Made by a program: the position numbers and the translations under genes. A stretch of 64,000 nt of DNA from positions 1 to 64,000 of the forward strand of contig NZ_JAAGOX010000054.1 in assembly GCF_010500245.1 (NCBI RefSeq). The letters are read 5' to 3'. This stretch comes from Ruegeria sp. PrR005 (GTDB lineage Bacteria > Pseudomonadota > Alphaproteobacteria > Rhodobacterales > Rhodobacteraceae). The notes under the pieces are model-generated. The model saw nothing but the letters and a program-made list of their open reading frames with translations, was not told where the DNA came from and ran no database searches. Positions within the stretch are counted from its first letter, which is position 1. The number at the start of each line of letters is the position of its first letter. Of this stretch, positions 8,548 through 16,958 are shown piece by piece.

Positions 8548-9588
8548 TCACTCGGTCAGCATTTCCTGATACATCTCGGCCGCGATGGTCTCCCACTTGG
8601 CATACCAGTCCAGCGAGACCGGCAGCTGCATCGCCGCGTTATCCGGCGACGAGGGCAAGCCGGCCGCCACATCGGCGGTGATCTCACCGGTCTCATAGGC
8701 CGCCTTGTTGGTCGGCCCATAGGTGATGTATTTCGGCAGATCGTCCTGATACTCGGGTTTCGAGATCTCGTTCAGGAACATCATCGCCGTATCGCGGTTC
8801 GGCGCGCCCTTGGGCACCGCGAAACAGTCGTAGTCGAGCAGCGCCTGGTTGAAGCTATAGGCGACCTTGGCGCCGTCCTTGGCGGCATTGTCGAACCGGC
8901 CGTTCCAACCGGTGGTCATGTCGACCTCGCCATCCTTCATCAACTGCGCATGCTGTGCGCCCGAGGTCCAGAAGACCGAGATATGCGGCTTCAGCTCGCG
9001 GATCTTGTCGATCGCGCGTTCGATCCCCTCTTCGCTGTCGAGCACGCTATAGACATCGCCGGGCGCGACGCCATCGGCCATCAGCGCCCCTTCCAGCGCG
9101 CCCGCCACCTTGCCGCGATAGGCGCGTGTGCCGGGGAACTTCTCGACATCCCAGAAATCGGCCCAGCTCTGCGGTCCGTTCTCGCCATAGGTGTTGGTGT
9201 TCCAGGCATAGACGGTCGAGAACACATCGCCGCCGATGCAGTAATCGGTGTAAAGACCGGGATAGAAGGTCGAGACGTCGATCACGTTATAGTCGAGCTT
9301 CTCCAGCAGCCCCTCGGCCGCAGCCCGCGCCGCAGAACCCGAACCGCTGGCGACGATATCCAGCGTCACCTGCCCCGAGCTGACCTGAAGCCGCACATCG
9401 GACATGCCGCCATAGGTCTCCTGCTTGACCTCGATGCCTGTATTGGCGGCGGCGGGTTCAAACAGCGCCTTGCTCTGCGCCTCCTGATACGAGCCGCCCC
9501 AGGACGCGATGGTCACGCTCTTACCCTGCGCAAAGGCACCCGTCGCCATGACAGCGGCCGTGATCGTCAGAATTGTTCTCGTTTTCAT
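8548..9588 (-). CDS. Periplasmic solute-binding protein, PotD-like (polyamine type)
   Basis: A 346-residue extracytoplasmic binding protein. The start is ATG 9588, behind a strong GGGAGGAAGC ribosome site, and gives a clear signal peptide ending at AFAQ. The mature start (GKSVTIASWGGSYQEAQSKALFEPAAANTGIEVKQET) is typical of the PotD/PotF and related spermidine/putrescine ABC family. It heads the transporter operon. About 190 bp without a gene separates it from the upstream oxidoreductase. That gap may carry a promoter of its own, although I recognise none with confidence. Confidence 0.88.
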   Translation of the reverse strand: MKTRTILTITAAVMATGAFAQGKSVTIASWGGSYQEAQSKALFEPAAANTGIEVKQETYGGMSDVRLQVSSGQVTLDIVASGSGSAARAAAEGLLEKLDYNVIDVSTFYPGLYTDYCIGGDVFSTVYAWNTNTYGENGPQSWADFWDVEKFPGTRAYRGKVAGALEGALMADGVAPGDVYSVLDSEEGIERAIDKIRELKPHISVFWTSGAQHAQLMKDGEVDMTTGWNGRFDNAAKDGAKVAYSFNQALLDYDCFAVPKGAPNRDTAMMFLNEISKPEYQDDLPKYITYGPTNKAAYETGEITADVAAGLPSSPDNAAMQLPVSLDWYAKWETIAAEMYQEMLTE

Positions 9589-9782
9589 TGGCTTCCTCCC
9601 TTTGGTGTTTTCCGGGTCCTGCCCTTGTCTCCGGCAGGCAGCGGGCAATTCGCCCAAGTCATCTTTCCCCTACCGCGATGGTGCGGGCACCACTGCGGCA
9701 AGTGATCCTCGAATCCCAAACATTGGTTTCGATCCGTTAATACCGGGGCCAGCGCGGCACAGGCGCCGCCCTGCCCGGCGCG

Positions 9783-11090
9783 TCAGGTCATCTGCAAAGC
9801 CTTTCGAAACTGTCGTTGATCCTTCCAGCGATACCAGGCCACCGCCGCAGGCAGGAACCAGGGCTTGCCGCGATAGAAGGGCCGGGTGGGAAAGGGCAGA
9901 CCGTCGAAACCGGTTTGTCCCTCGGCCAGGCCCAGCACCTTTTGCCCCGCGCGCATGCCCAGATAGGGCGCCATCGACACGCCCGATCCGCAATAGCCCA
10001 TGGCGTAATGAATACCGTCCTGCACCCCGGTATGGGCCAACTCGTCGAAACTGTAGGCGACCGTGCCGCTCCAGGCATGGCTCAGCGCCACACCCTCAAG
10101 CTGGGGAAAGATGCGGCACATGTCCTGCCTGAGCCGGGTCGCCCCGGCCAGCGCCGTGGTTTCCGAGGCCGAGACGCGTCCTCCGAACAGAACCCGCCGC
10201 CGGTCGGGCGAGGCGCGATAATAATAGACCACCTTGCAGGTGTCGCTGGCGATCCGGTCGCCGGGGAACAGTTCGTCAATGGTCGCCTCGGGCAGCTCCT
10301 CGGTGGCGATGATATAGCTGCCGATCGGGATCACCCGGCGCTGCAACCAGGGCGTCAATGCGGTGGTATAGCCATTGGTGGCCACGATCACGTCCCGCGC
10401 CTCGACCACGCCCTTGGCGGTCTCGACCCGGAACTCCGACCCGTTGCGCGATATCCCCTGCACCCGGCACTGGCCCACAACCTGCGCCCCGGCCCCGAGG
10501 GCCAGACGCAGCAATTCGCGGTGAAACTTGCCCGGATGCAGCGAGCAATGGGCCGAAAACACGACACCGCCGAAATAGGCATCCGTCCCCAACTGGCGGC
10601 GCTGCTCGGCGCGCGGCACGGCAAAGCTCTCGATCCCTTCCTGCTGGCGCAGCGTCTCGGCATCGCGCGCCAACTCCTCGTAATGGCCCGGCGTATGCGC
10701 CGCATGAAACCGCCCGACCCGGCGGAAATCGCAATCAAGCCCTTCGCGGGAAACAAACTCGCCGATCCAGCGCAGCGCGTTGGCGCCCTCGGCCCGGATG
10801 CCGCGCGCCCGCTCAAACCCGAACTTCGCGGTCAGTTTCTCCAGCGAGGGTTTCACACTGGTGCTGATCTGGCCGCCATTGCGGCTGCTGCATCCGTAAC
10901 CCGGATCCTCGGCATCGACGACCAGCGTCGAGCGACCGCCGCGCGCCGTGGTCAGCGCCGCGCTCAGCCCGGTATAGCCCGCCCCGACAATCAGCACATC
11001 GACCCTGGCCAATGGCCGCTCCTGCAAGGTCGGCATCGGGCCGACCTGATCGTGCCAGAATGGCGTCTGCCTGATGCTCGAAAGTGGCAT
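9783..11090 (-). CDS. FAD-dependent oxidoreductase, PuuB/OrdL-like
   Basis: A 435-residue DAO-fold flavoprotein with VDVLIVGAGYTGLSAALTTARGG (about 28-50) and CSSRNGGQISTSVKPS, plus the C-terminal GYCGSGVSMAPYLGM motif. This pattern is shared with gamma-glutamylputrescine oxidoreductase and related amine oxidases. The start MPLSSIRQTPFWHDQ was chosen because the upstream 30 in-frame residues are not protein-like. It is the first gene of the minus-strand run that continues into the PotDABC-like transporter, and it has a MocR-type site about 90 bp upstream. It probably oxidises the imported amine. Confidence 0.8.
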   Translation of the reverse strand: MPLSSIRQTPFWHDQVGPMPTLQERPLARVDVLIVGAGYTGLSAALTTARGGRSTLVVDAEDPGYGCSSRNGGQISTSVKPSLEKLTAKFGFERARGIRAEGANALRWIGEFVSREGLDCDFRRVGRFHAAHTPGHYEELARDAETLRQQEGIESFAVPRAEQRRQLGTDAYFGGVVFSAHCSLHPGKFHRELLRLALGAGAQVVGQCRVQGISRNGSEFRVETAKGVVEARDVIVATNGYTTALTPWLQRRVIPIGSYIIATEELPEATIDELFPGDRIASDTCKVVYYYRASPDRRRVLFGGRVSASETTALAGATRLRQDMCRIFPQLEGVALSHAWSGTVAYSFDELAHTGVQDGIHYAMGYCGSGVSMAPYLGMRAGQKVLGLAEGQTGFDGLPFPTRPFYRGKPWFLPAAVAWYRWKDQRQFRKALQMT

Positions 11091-11180
11091 TTGCTCGACC
11101 GCGATGCTCCCTTCAGCCGCGGCAGGACATGCCCCACCCGCTGGCCTCGATGGAAACGCTAGGCCAGTATTGGCACACAA

Positions 11181-11214
11181 TTCATATCCAATATCACAAA
11201 AACGTCATACCAAT
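11181..11214 (-). promoter_or_regulatory. Candidate MocR operator, copy A
   Basis: Read on the minus strand it is ATTGGTATGACG, 12 bases, then TGGATATGAA. The opposite strand shows two direct half-sites, TCATA(T)CCAAT and TCATACCAAT, spaced about two helical turns. It lies just after the mocR stop codon and 91 bp upstream of the FAD oxidoreductase start. A second copy with identical spacing lies at 12706-12739. Confidence 0.65.
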
Positions 11215-11215
11215 C

Positions 11216-12691
11216 CTAACGCAGGGCCGGCAGCTCACGGAGGATGCCCATGCCACGCGCGATATCCTCGGGCGCAGCACAGCCAAAGCCAAAGACCAGA
11301 CCGGATTGCGAAACTGGCGACAGACAATAGCGCCCCAGCGGCGCCAGGGTCACCCCCTGCTCGGCCGCCTGCGCAACCACCTCCGCCTCGTCCACGCTCC
11401 GTTCCAGAAATGCGGGCGTGTGAAACCCGCTGGTCGTCTCTTGCAGGCGGATGCTCTCGGGCAGGCCGCGCGCCGCCTCCAGCAAGGCCTCATAACGCGC
11501 CTTGTAAAGCTGCCGCATCAGCCGGATATGCGTGGCGAAATGCCCCTCGTCCATGAACTCGGCCACGATCGCCTGTGTCGCGGTCGACGGCCCGCTGGCC
11601 CAGGTATTGAACATGCCATCAAAGGCCGCGACCATCCGCTCGGGCACCAGCACGAACCCCAGCCGCAGCGACGGGAACAGCGATTTCGAGAAGGTGCCGA
11701 CATACAGAACCCGCCCATTGGCGTCGATACTGTGCAGCGCCGGGCGCGGCGCGTTGCCAAAGTAGAACTCGCCGTCGTAATCATCCTCGATGATCAGCGC
11801 CTGGGCCTGTTCGGCGGCCTGCAACAGCTCCAGCCGCCGGGGCAGCGACATGACATGGCCCAGCGGCTGCTGGTGCGAGGGCGTGACAAAGGCCAGCCGG
11901 AAATGCGGCGCCTTGGCCAGCCCGTCAGACACCACCATGCCCTGCGCATCCACCTCCACCGGCACCAGCTCGGCGCCCTCGGATAACAGCGCATTGCGCG
12001 CACCCGAGGCGCCGGGATTCTCCATCCAGACCCGGTCGCCCGGATTGAGCAGCAACCGCCCGATCAGCGAAAACGCATGTTGCGCGCCCGAGGTGATGAA
12101 CACCTGCTCGGGGTCGCAACGAATGCCCTTGAGCGCGCTCAGATGGGCGGCAATCGCCCGGCGCAGCGCGGCCAGCCCCTTGGGCTGGCCATAGCCCATG
12201 ACGTCGCCGCGCCCGCCGCGCAGGTGCCGCGCCGACAGCCGCGCCCAATGCGCCATCGGAAAGGCATCGAGCGCCGGCAGCGCGGTGACAAAGGCCCGCG
12301 GCTTGTGCGGCAGCCAGGCCCGCCGTGCATAGGCGGGTTCGGCATGGCTGATGACATAAGACAGCCTGGGCTTACGACCGGCACTGACCGCCCCCTGGCT
12401 GGGGGCGGTTACGCTCTGGTCCTCCAGCGTCTCGCTGACATAGGTCCCGGCCCCGATGCGCGACACCAGCATGCCTTCGGCCACCAGCCGGTCGATGGCG
12501 TCGATCACCGTGGTGCGCGACACACCCACCTCCTTGGCCAGCGTCCGCGTCGCCGGCAGCCGCTCACCCGCGCGCAGCGCGCCGGACAGGATCATGTCGC
12601 GCAGCGCCATGTAGAGCTGAACGCTGACACTGCGCCTGAGTGTCCGGTCCAGCCGGATCGAGGACAACAAGGCGCCTGCGGCATGTTTCAC
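11216..12691 (-). CDS. MocR-family transcriptional regulator (GntR HTH + aminotransferase-like domain)
   Basis: A 491-residue regulator. A winged-helix GntR domain (about 20-90; LPATRTLAKEVGVSRTTVIDAIDRLVAEGML) is linked to a fold-type-I aminotransferase-like domain. The PLP-binding lysine is in VGTFSKSLFPSLRLGF (Lys336), with the usual SGAQHAFSLI and DDYDGEFYF stretches. Members sense amines or amino acids through PLP. The GTG start is fixed by an ideal AAGGAGG six bases upstream. It lies between the oxidoreductase/transporter operon and a divergent enolase gene. Two copies of a bipartite motif, one before each, probably mark its targets. Confidence 0.9.
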   Translation of the reverse strand: MKHAAGALLSSIRLDRTLRRSVSVQLYMALRDMILSGALRAGERLPATRTLAKEVGVSRTTVIDAIDRLVAEGMLVSRIGAGTYVSETLEDQSVTAPSQGAVSAGRKPRLSYVISHAEPAYARRAWLPHKPRAFVTALPALDAFPMAHWARLSARHLRGGRGDVMGYGQPKGLAALRRAIAAHLSALKGIRCDPEQVFITSGAQHAFSLIGRLLLNPGDRVWMENPGASGARNALLSEGAELVPVEVDAQGMVVSDGLAKAPHFRLAFVTPSHQQPLGHVMSLPRRLELLQAAEQAQALIIEDDYDGEFYFGNAPRPALHSIDANGRVLYVGTFSKSLFPSLRLGFVLVPERMVAAFDGMFNTWASGPSTATQAIVAEFMDEGHFATHIRLMRQLYKARYEALLEAARGLPESIRLQETTSGFHTPAFLERSVDEAEVVAQAAEQGVTLAPLGRYCLSPVSQSGLVFGFGCAAPEDIARGMGILRELPALR

Positions 12692-12705
12692 GGGCGGCCT
12701 CCTTA

Positions 12706-12739
12706 ATTGGTCTGGCGAAAATGTCGAAATGGATATACC
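12706..12739 (+). promoter_or_regulatory. Candidate MocR operator, copy B
   Basis: ATTGGTCTGGCG, 12 bases, then TGGATATACC. It matches copy A at 10 of 12 and 8 of 10 bases with exactly the same 12-base spacer. It sits in the mocR/enolase divergent region, 72 bp before the enolase ATG and next to the mocR ribosome site, so it could control both directions. Confidence 0.65.
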
Positions 12740-12810
12740 TGCCAGCCCGATTTTTCTCCAGCCTTTTTACAACCCCCGTCCGCCCCGGTCGGCCAAACCC
12801 GGAAAATCAC

Positions 12811-13914
12811 ATGAAGCTTGCCAAACTCGAAACCTTCTCCACCCCATATGTCTGCTTCGTCCGGGCCACCGCCGAGGACGGCGCGCAGGGCTGGGGGCAG
12901 GTCGCCCCCTACTACGCCGACATCACCGCGCAGGTGCTGCACCGGCAGGTCGCACCCTACGCGCTTGGGATGGACTGCACCGACATTGACGCCATGCTCG
13001 ACATCGTGCGCGACCGCGAGCACAAGTTCCCCGGCTCCTACCTGCGCCGGGCGATGGGCGGGGTCGACACAGCGCTCTGGGACATGAACGGGCGGCGCGC
13101 GGGCAAACCGGTCTGCGAACTGATCGGCGGCACGCCCGGACCGGTGCGCGCCTATGGCTCGTCAATGAAGCGCGACATCACGCCGGTGGACGAGGCCGCG
13201 CGGCTTGCGCGCATCCGCGATGAGCAGGGTTTTGACGCCTTCAAGTTCCGCATCGGCGCCGAGGTCGGCCGCGACCAGGACGAATGGCCCGGCCGCACCG
13301 AAGAGATCGTGCCGACCATGCGCCGCGCCATGGGCGACGATGTGGCGCTGCTCGTCGATGCCAATTCCTGCTACTCCCCCGCCCGCGCCATCGAGGTCGG
13401 GCGGATGCTGGAACAGCACGGCATCTCGCATTACGAGGAACCCTGCCCCTATTGGGAGTTCGAGCAGACGCGTGAAGTGACCGAGACGCTCGACATCGAC
13501 GTCACCGGCGGCGAGCAGGACTGCATGATGGAACGCTGGCAGACGATGATCCGCGACCGCGTGGTCGACGTACTCCAGCCCGACATCTGCTACATCGGCG
13601 GCATTGCGCGCACCCTGCGCGTGGCCCGCATGGCCGAGGCTTCCGGGATGCCGATTACGCCGCACGCGGCCAACCTGTCGATGGTGACGCTTTTCACCAT
13701 GCACCTCTTGCGCGCGATCCCCAATGCCGGGAAATACTTGGAGTTTTCGATCGAGGGGCTGGATTACTATCCCTGGCAACAGGGGCTGTTCCTGACCGAT
13801 CCCTATGTCATCACCGATGGGCAGGCCACGGTGACAGATACCCCCGGCTGGGGGGTCGAGGTCAACCCCGACTGGCTGGCCCGCTCTGCCTATCAGGTCA
13901 GCGAAATGCCCTGA
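12811..13914 (+). CDS. Mandelate racemase/muconate lactonizing enzyme family protein
   Basis: A 367-residue enolase-superfamily enzyme with an N-terminal capping domain and a C-terminal barrel. Catalytic positions visible are Lys145-x-Arg147 (KFR) on strand 2, metal ligands Asp183 (VDAN), Glu209 (HYEEP) and Glu235 (GGEQ), and an Asp258/His285 dyad (DICYIGG, PHAAN). This is the mandelate racemase subgroup, which abstracts a proton alpha to a carboxylate and gives racemisation, epimerisation or dehydration. The substrate cannot be assigned. It is divergent from mocR and probably co-regulated with the minus-strand uptake and oxidation genes. Confidence 0.85.
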   Translation: MKLAKLETFSTPYVCFVRATAEDGAQGWGQVAPYYADITAQVLHRQVAPYALGMDCTDIDAMLDIVRDREHKFPGSYLRRAMGGVDTALWDMNGRRAGKPVCELIGGTPGPVRAYGSSMKRDITPVDEAARLARIRDEQGFDAFKFRIGAEVGRDQDEWPGRTEEIVPTMRRAMGDDVALLVDANSCYSPARAIEVGRMLEQHGISHYEEPCPYWEFEQTREVTETLDIDVTGGEQDCMMERWQTMIRDRVVDVLQPDICYIGGIARTLRVARMAEASGMPITPHAANLSMVTLFTMHLLRAIPNAGKYLEFSIEGLDYYPWQQGLFLTDPYVITDGQATVTDTPGWGVEVNPDWLARSAYQVSEMP

Positions 13915-13920
13915 CCGCGG

Positions 13921-15351
13921 TCACCAGATCTGCCCGAACCCCGCCGGACGGTCGGGCGCCGGGTGCGGCCCCGCGCCCGTCAGTTGTGCCGCCAGCCCCG
14001 CCGCCAGATCGCGCACCAGCGCCAGCGCGGCGCTCAGTTCGCTATTGGCAAAGCTCTCAAGAACCCGCATGGCCTCTGCCGCGCAACCGCCCTGCACAGC
14101 CAGTTCCGCCACCTTCAGATGCGCCGCGACCAACGCGTCCAGACGCACCTCGCGGCGGGCAAAGGCGCCGTGCACCGGCGCCAGCGCCCCCTCACCTGTC
14201 AACTGCATCAGGTACATCAACCGCTTGCAGTCCTGGAACGCCCCGACCGTGGTCTCATGCCGCTGCGGCACCAGCGACACCGTGTCCCTGCCGCCGCTTA
14301 CCGCCTTGCGCAGGTCCATGAACCGATGCGACTCGCCCGTGGTCAGATAGCGGTGCGGCCCGTATTCCGCCGGGATACTTTCCTGCCCCAGGAACACCGG
14401 CGAAAACGGCGCCGACAGCGCGCCGCAGGCGGCGTGCCACATAGGCACCAGCCCGGGGTTTGCTGCACGCACCAGCGGCACCACCTGCCCGTATCCCGCC
14501 GTGTCGCCGGTCAATCTCTCGGTGCGAATGGCCCAGATCATATCCTCCAGCCCGATCTTCTCGGGCCGGGTGGCGCGTGCCTGCATCTCCGCCTCGATCC
14601 AGCGGATGCCCTCCCAACGCCCCTTGCCGTCGCCATAGATCGCGTTCGCATCAAACGGCCCCTGATCATACCACCCCTGCTCGCGCGCAAAGCTGACGAA
14701 ATTCGGCGGGTAAAGGAAATCGGGGTGATCCGGCTCATCCACCGGCACCTCCAACACATAACCCGGGCGCGAGGCGCGTATGCTGTCGGGACCCAGCCGC
14801 TCGGCCACCCACAGCCCCTGCCCGCCCGCGAACTGGATCATCACCCAGGCCTCGTCGGCATCGGCAAAGAGATGCGAGTTGCCGCCATAGCTGGCCTCGC
14901 CATGCTCGGCGATCAGCGCCGCACAGAGTTCCACCGCTCCACGCGCGCTGGTGGCGCGCTCCAGTACCGCGCGCGCCAGATCGCTATAGGTGAACCCGCG
15001 CTGGTCCCGGGGCGTCATCTCGCGCAGTTCGGCCCGCGAGGTCGACCAGACATCGCGCACCGCAACGCCCGCTGCGTTCACCCCGCCATTGGTGATCGGC
15101 GCCGGAACGCCCAGGTAGTAAGAATAGCTCACCCGCATATGGCGCAGCGTATGCGCCACCTGCGGCACCGCGATGCGCTGCCCCGGCATGTCGGCGCCCG
15201 GCCCGACGCCCACCTCGATGGTCGCGCCCTCGGGGTGATCGGCGGCGGGCACTATCTCCAGCCAGTGCGACGATGGTTCATCGCCGTAGCCTGCCAGCCA
15301 GGCATGCCCCGTCCGGCTGTGGTTCCGTCCCACATAGATTGCATAGCTCAC
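13921..15351 (-). CDS. C69-type Ntn hydrolase (dipeptidase/amidase family)
   Basis: A 476-residue protein recognisable as peptidase family C69/U34 by GVNAAGVAVRDVWSTSRAEL, LERATSARGAVELCAALIAEHGEASYGG and DEAWVMIQFAGGQGLWVAERL. The GTG start at 15351 shares GTGA with the amidohydrolase stop, so the two are translationally coupled. With this start the second residue is Ser (fMet-Ser-Tyr-Ala). Met removal would expose an N-terminal serine where classical C69 members have cysteine. The likely role is hydrolysis of a peptide or amide bond in a compound imported by the Dpp-like transporter. The exact substrate is unknown. Confidence 0.75.
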   Translation of the reverse strand: MSYAIYVGRNHSRTGHAWLAGYGDEPSSHWLEIVPAADHPEGATIEVGVGPGADMPGQRIAVPQVAHTLRHMRVSYSYYLGVPAPITNGGVNAAGVAVRDVWSTSRAELREMTPRDQRGFTYSDLARAVLERATSARGAVELCAALIAEHGEASYGGNSHLFADADEAWVMIQFAGGQGLWVAERLGPDSIRASRPGYVLEVPVDEPDHPDFLYPPNFVSFAREQGWYDQGPFDANAIYGDGKGRWEGIRWIEAEMQARATRPEKIGLEDMIWAIRTERLTGDTAGYGQVVPLVRAANPGLVPMWHAACGALSAPFSPVFLGQESIPAEYGPHRYLTTGESHRFMDLRKAVSGGRDTVSLVPQRHETTVGAFQDCKRLMYLMQLTGEGALAPVHGAFARREVRLDALVAAHLKVAELAVQGGCAAEAMRVLESFANSELSAALALVRDLAAGLAAQLTGAGPHPAPDRPAGFGQIW

Positions 15352-16958
15352 GCCGGTTCTCCAACCTTTGGCCGTTGGGACAGATACACCCGCTCCCCCC
15401 GCCGCCATGTTTCGCTGACCCCGATCGCACCAATGGTTTCGGGCCGTACCAACGGGTTATCGTCCAGAATGACCAGATCCGCCAGCTTGCCCACCTCGAT
15501 CGAGCCGCGCTCGTGCTCGCGGAACACCTGCCAGGCGGCGTCGATCGTGTGGGCCCGCAGCGCGGTCATCACATCCACCCGCTGTTCCGGCCCCAGCACC
15601 CGGCCCGACCGGGTGCGCCGATTGACCGTCGTCTCGACCAGCCGCAAGGGCCGCGTCGGCGTCACCGAAGCGTCGTTATGGATGGTGAACCGCACCTTTT
15701 CGGCCTTGGCCCACCCGGTGGGAGAGATATGCACCGCCCGCGCGGGCCCCAGGATCTCGTCATGATGCTGGTCGCCCCAGACCTCGACATGCGCCGGAAA
15801 GAAGCTCACCGTCACGCCCAGCGCGGCACAGCGCGCCATCTGGTCGCGCCGCATCACCTGCCCGTGGATGATCGTGTGCCGGTGATCGGCGCGCGGATGC
15901 TCGGCCAGCGCCGCCGCCACCGCATCCAGGAACATGTCCGAGGCCGCATCGCCATTGCAATGGGTATGGATCTGGAACCCCAGCCGGTGCAGTCTGCACA
16001 CCTCGGCCATCAGGGTATCGCGGTCGATATAGGCCAGCCCGTACTCGTCGCTGCCCAGATACGGCTCGGTCAGAAGCGCGGTGCGCATCAGGAAAGACCC
16101 ATCCGCCAACAGCTTGCGCGGTCCCAGCGCAATCGCCCCGTTGCCTGGCCACTGCGCGCCCAGCCCTTCACGCGAAAACGCGGGCTCGATCTCGGCCACC
16201 GGCAGCAGGATCAGGTCAATCCCCGGATCGCCGCCCGCAGCCACACCGGCAAAAAGCTCCAAGAGCGGTAAAGCAGTCCAGGCATTCTGCGCCAGTGTCA
16301 CCCCCTGCGCCAGGTACTCCGCCCGCGCCGCCGCGAAACAGCGCGCAAAGGCATCCGCATCCAACAGGAAATGCGTATCCCCCATCTCGCCCATCGCCGA
16401 CAGGCCCTCGATCCCGCCGGTCAGCCGACCGGACCCGTCGCGCAGGTACCGCCCGCCCTCGGGGTCGGGTGTGCCCTCCCCGATTCCCTGCCGCGCCAGC
16501 GCCGCCGAATTGGCCACCCCGCAATGGCCCGAGGCATGGATGACCCAGATCGGGTGGTCGCGCGACACCGTGTCGAGCTCGTCGCGCGTCGGCAACCGCC
16601 GCTCGGCCAGCCGGCGTTCGTCCAGCGCCGCGCCCATCACCCAGTCGCCCACCGGTGTCCGCGCCACCCGGGCCGCGAGCCGGTGAAACACCTCCGCCAG
16701 ATCGACGCTTTCGGACAGATCGGCCCGCAACAGGCGCACCATCGCCGAATCCGGGAAATGCCCGTGCGGATCGATGAACGCCGGCAGCAACGTGCGCCCG
16801 GCCAGATCGTGTTGCACCGCCTCGGGCAGGCTGCGGCGCAGCGCCTCCAGCGACCCGGTGGCAACGATCCGGTCGCCCCGGATCGCCACCGCTTCGAGCC
16901 GGGTATCGCTGGCATCCATGCTCAGGATCGGGCCACCGGCAAAGATCACCCCGGTCAT
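15348..16958 (-). CDS. Amidohydrolase, YtcJ-like (amidohydrolase 3 family)
   Basis: A 536-residue metal-dependent amidohydrolase. The metal-binding HGH is in TLLPAFIDPHGHFPDS. Later ligand regions are IHTHCNGDAASDMFLDAV and HRHTIIHGQVM, and the C-terminal beta-sandwich motif is GSIEVGKLADLVILDDNPL. The family removes or opens amide bonds, often in N-acyl or formyl compounds. ATG 16958 overlaps the preceding ATPase stop as ATGA, and its own stop overlaps the C69 gene as GTGA, so it is embedded in one coupled operon. It is probably cytosolic, since no signal peptide is seen. Confidence 0.88.
   Translation of the reverse strand: MTGVIFAGGPILSMDASDTRLEAVAIRGDRIVATGSLEALRRSLPEAVQHDLAGRTLLPAFIDPHGHFPDSAMVRLLRADLSESVDLAEVFHRLAARVARTPVGDWVMGAALDERRLAERRLPTRDELDTVSRDHPIWVIHASGHCGVANSAALARQGIGEGTPDPEGGRYLRDGSGRLTGGIEGLSAMGEMGDTHFLLDADAFARCFAAARAEYLAQGVTLAQNAWTALPLLELFAGVAAGGDPGIDLILLPVAEIEPAFSREGLGAQWPGNGAIALGPRKLLADGSFLMRTALLTEPYLGSDEYGLAYIDRDTLMAEVCRLHRLGFQIHTHCNGDAASDMFLDAVAAALAEHPRADHRHTIIHGQVMRRDQMARCAALGVTVSFFPAHVEVWGDQHHDEILGPARAVHISPTGWAKAEKVRFTIHNDASVTPTRPLRLVETTVNRRTRSGRVLGPEQRVDVMTALRAHTIDAAWQVFREHERGSIEVGKLADLVILDDNPLVRPETIGAIGVSETWRRGERVYLSQRPKVGEPA

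Noticed and set aside
9710-9760. ATTGGT in the gap upstream of the PotD-like gene as a third MocR site
   Set aside because: Only the six-base half-site matches. The TGGATAT part at the 12-base spacing is absent.
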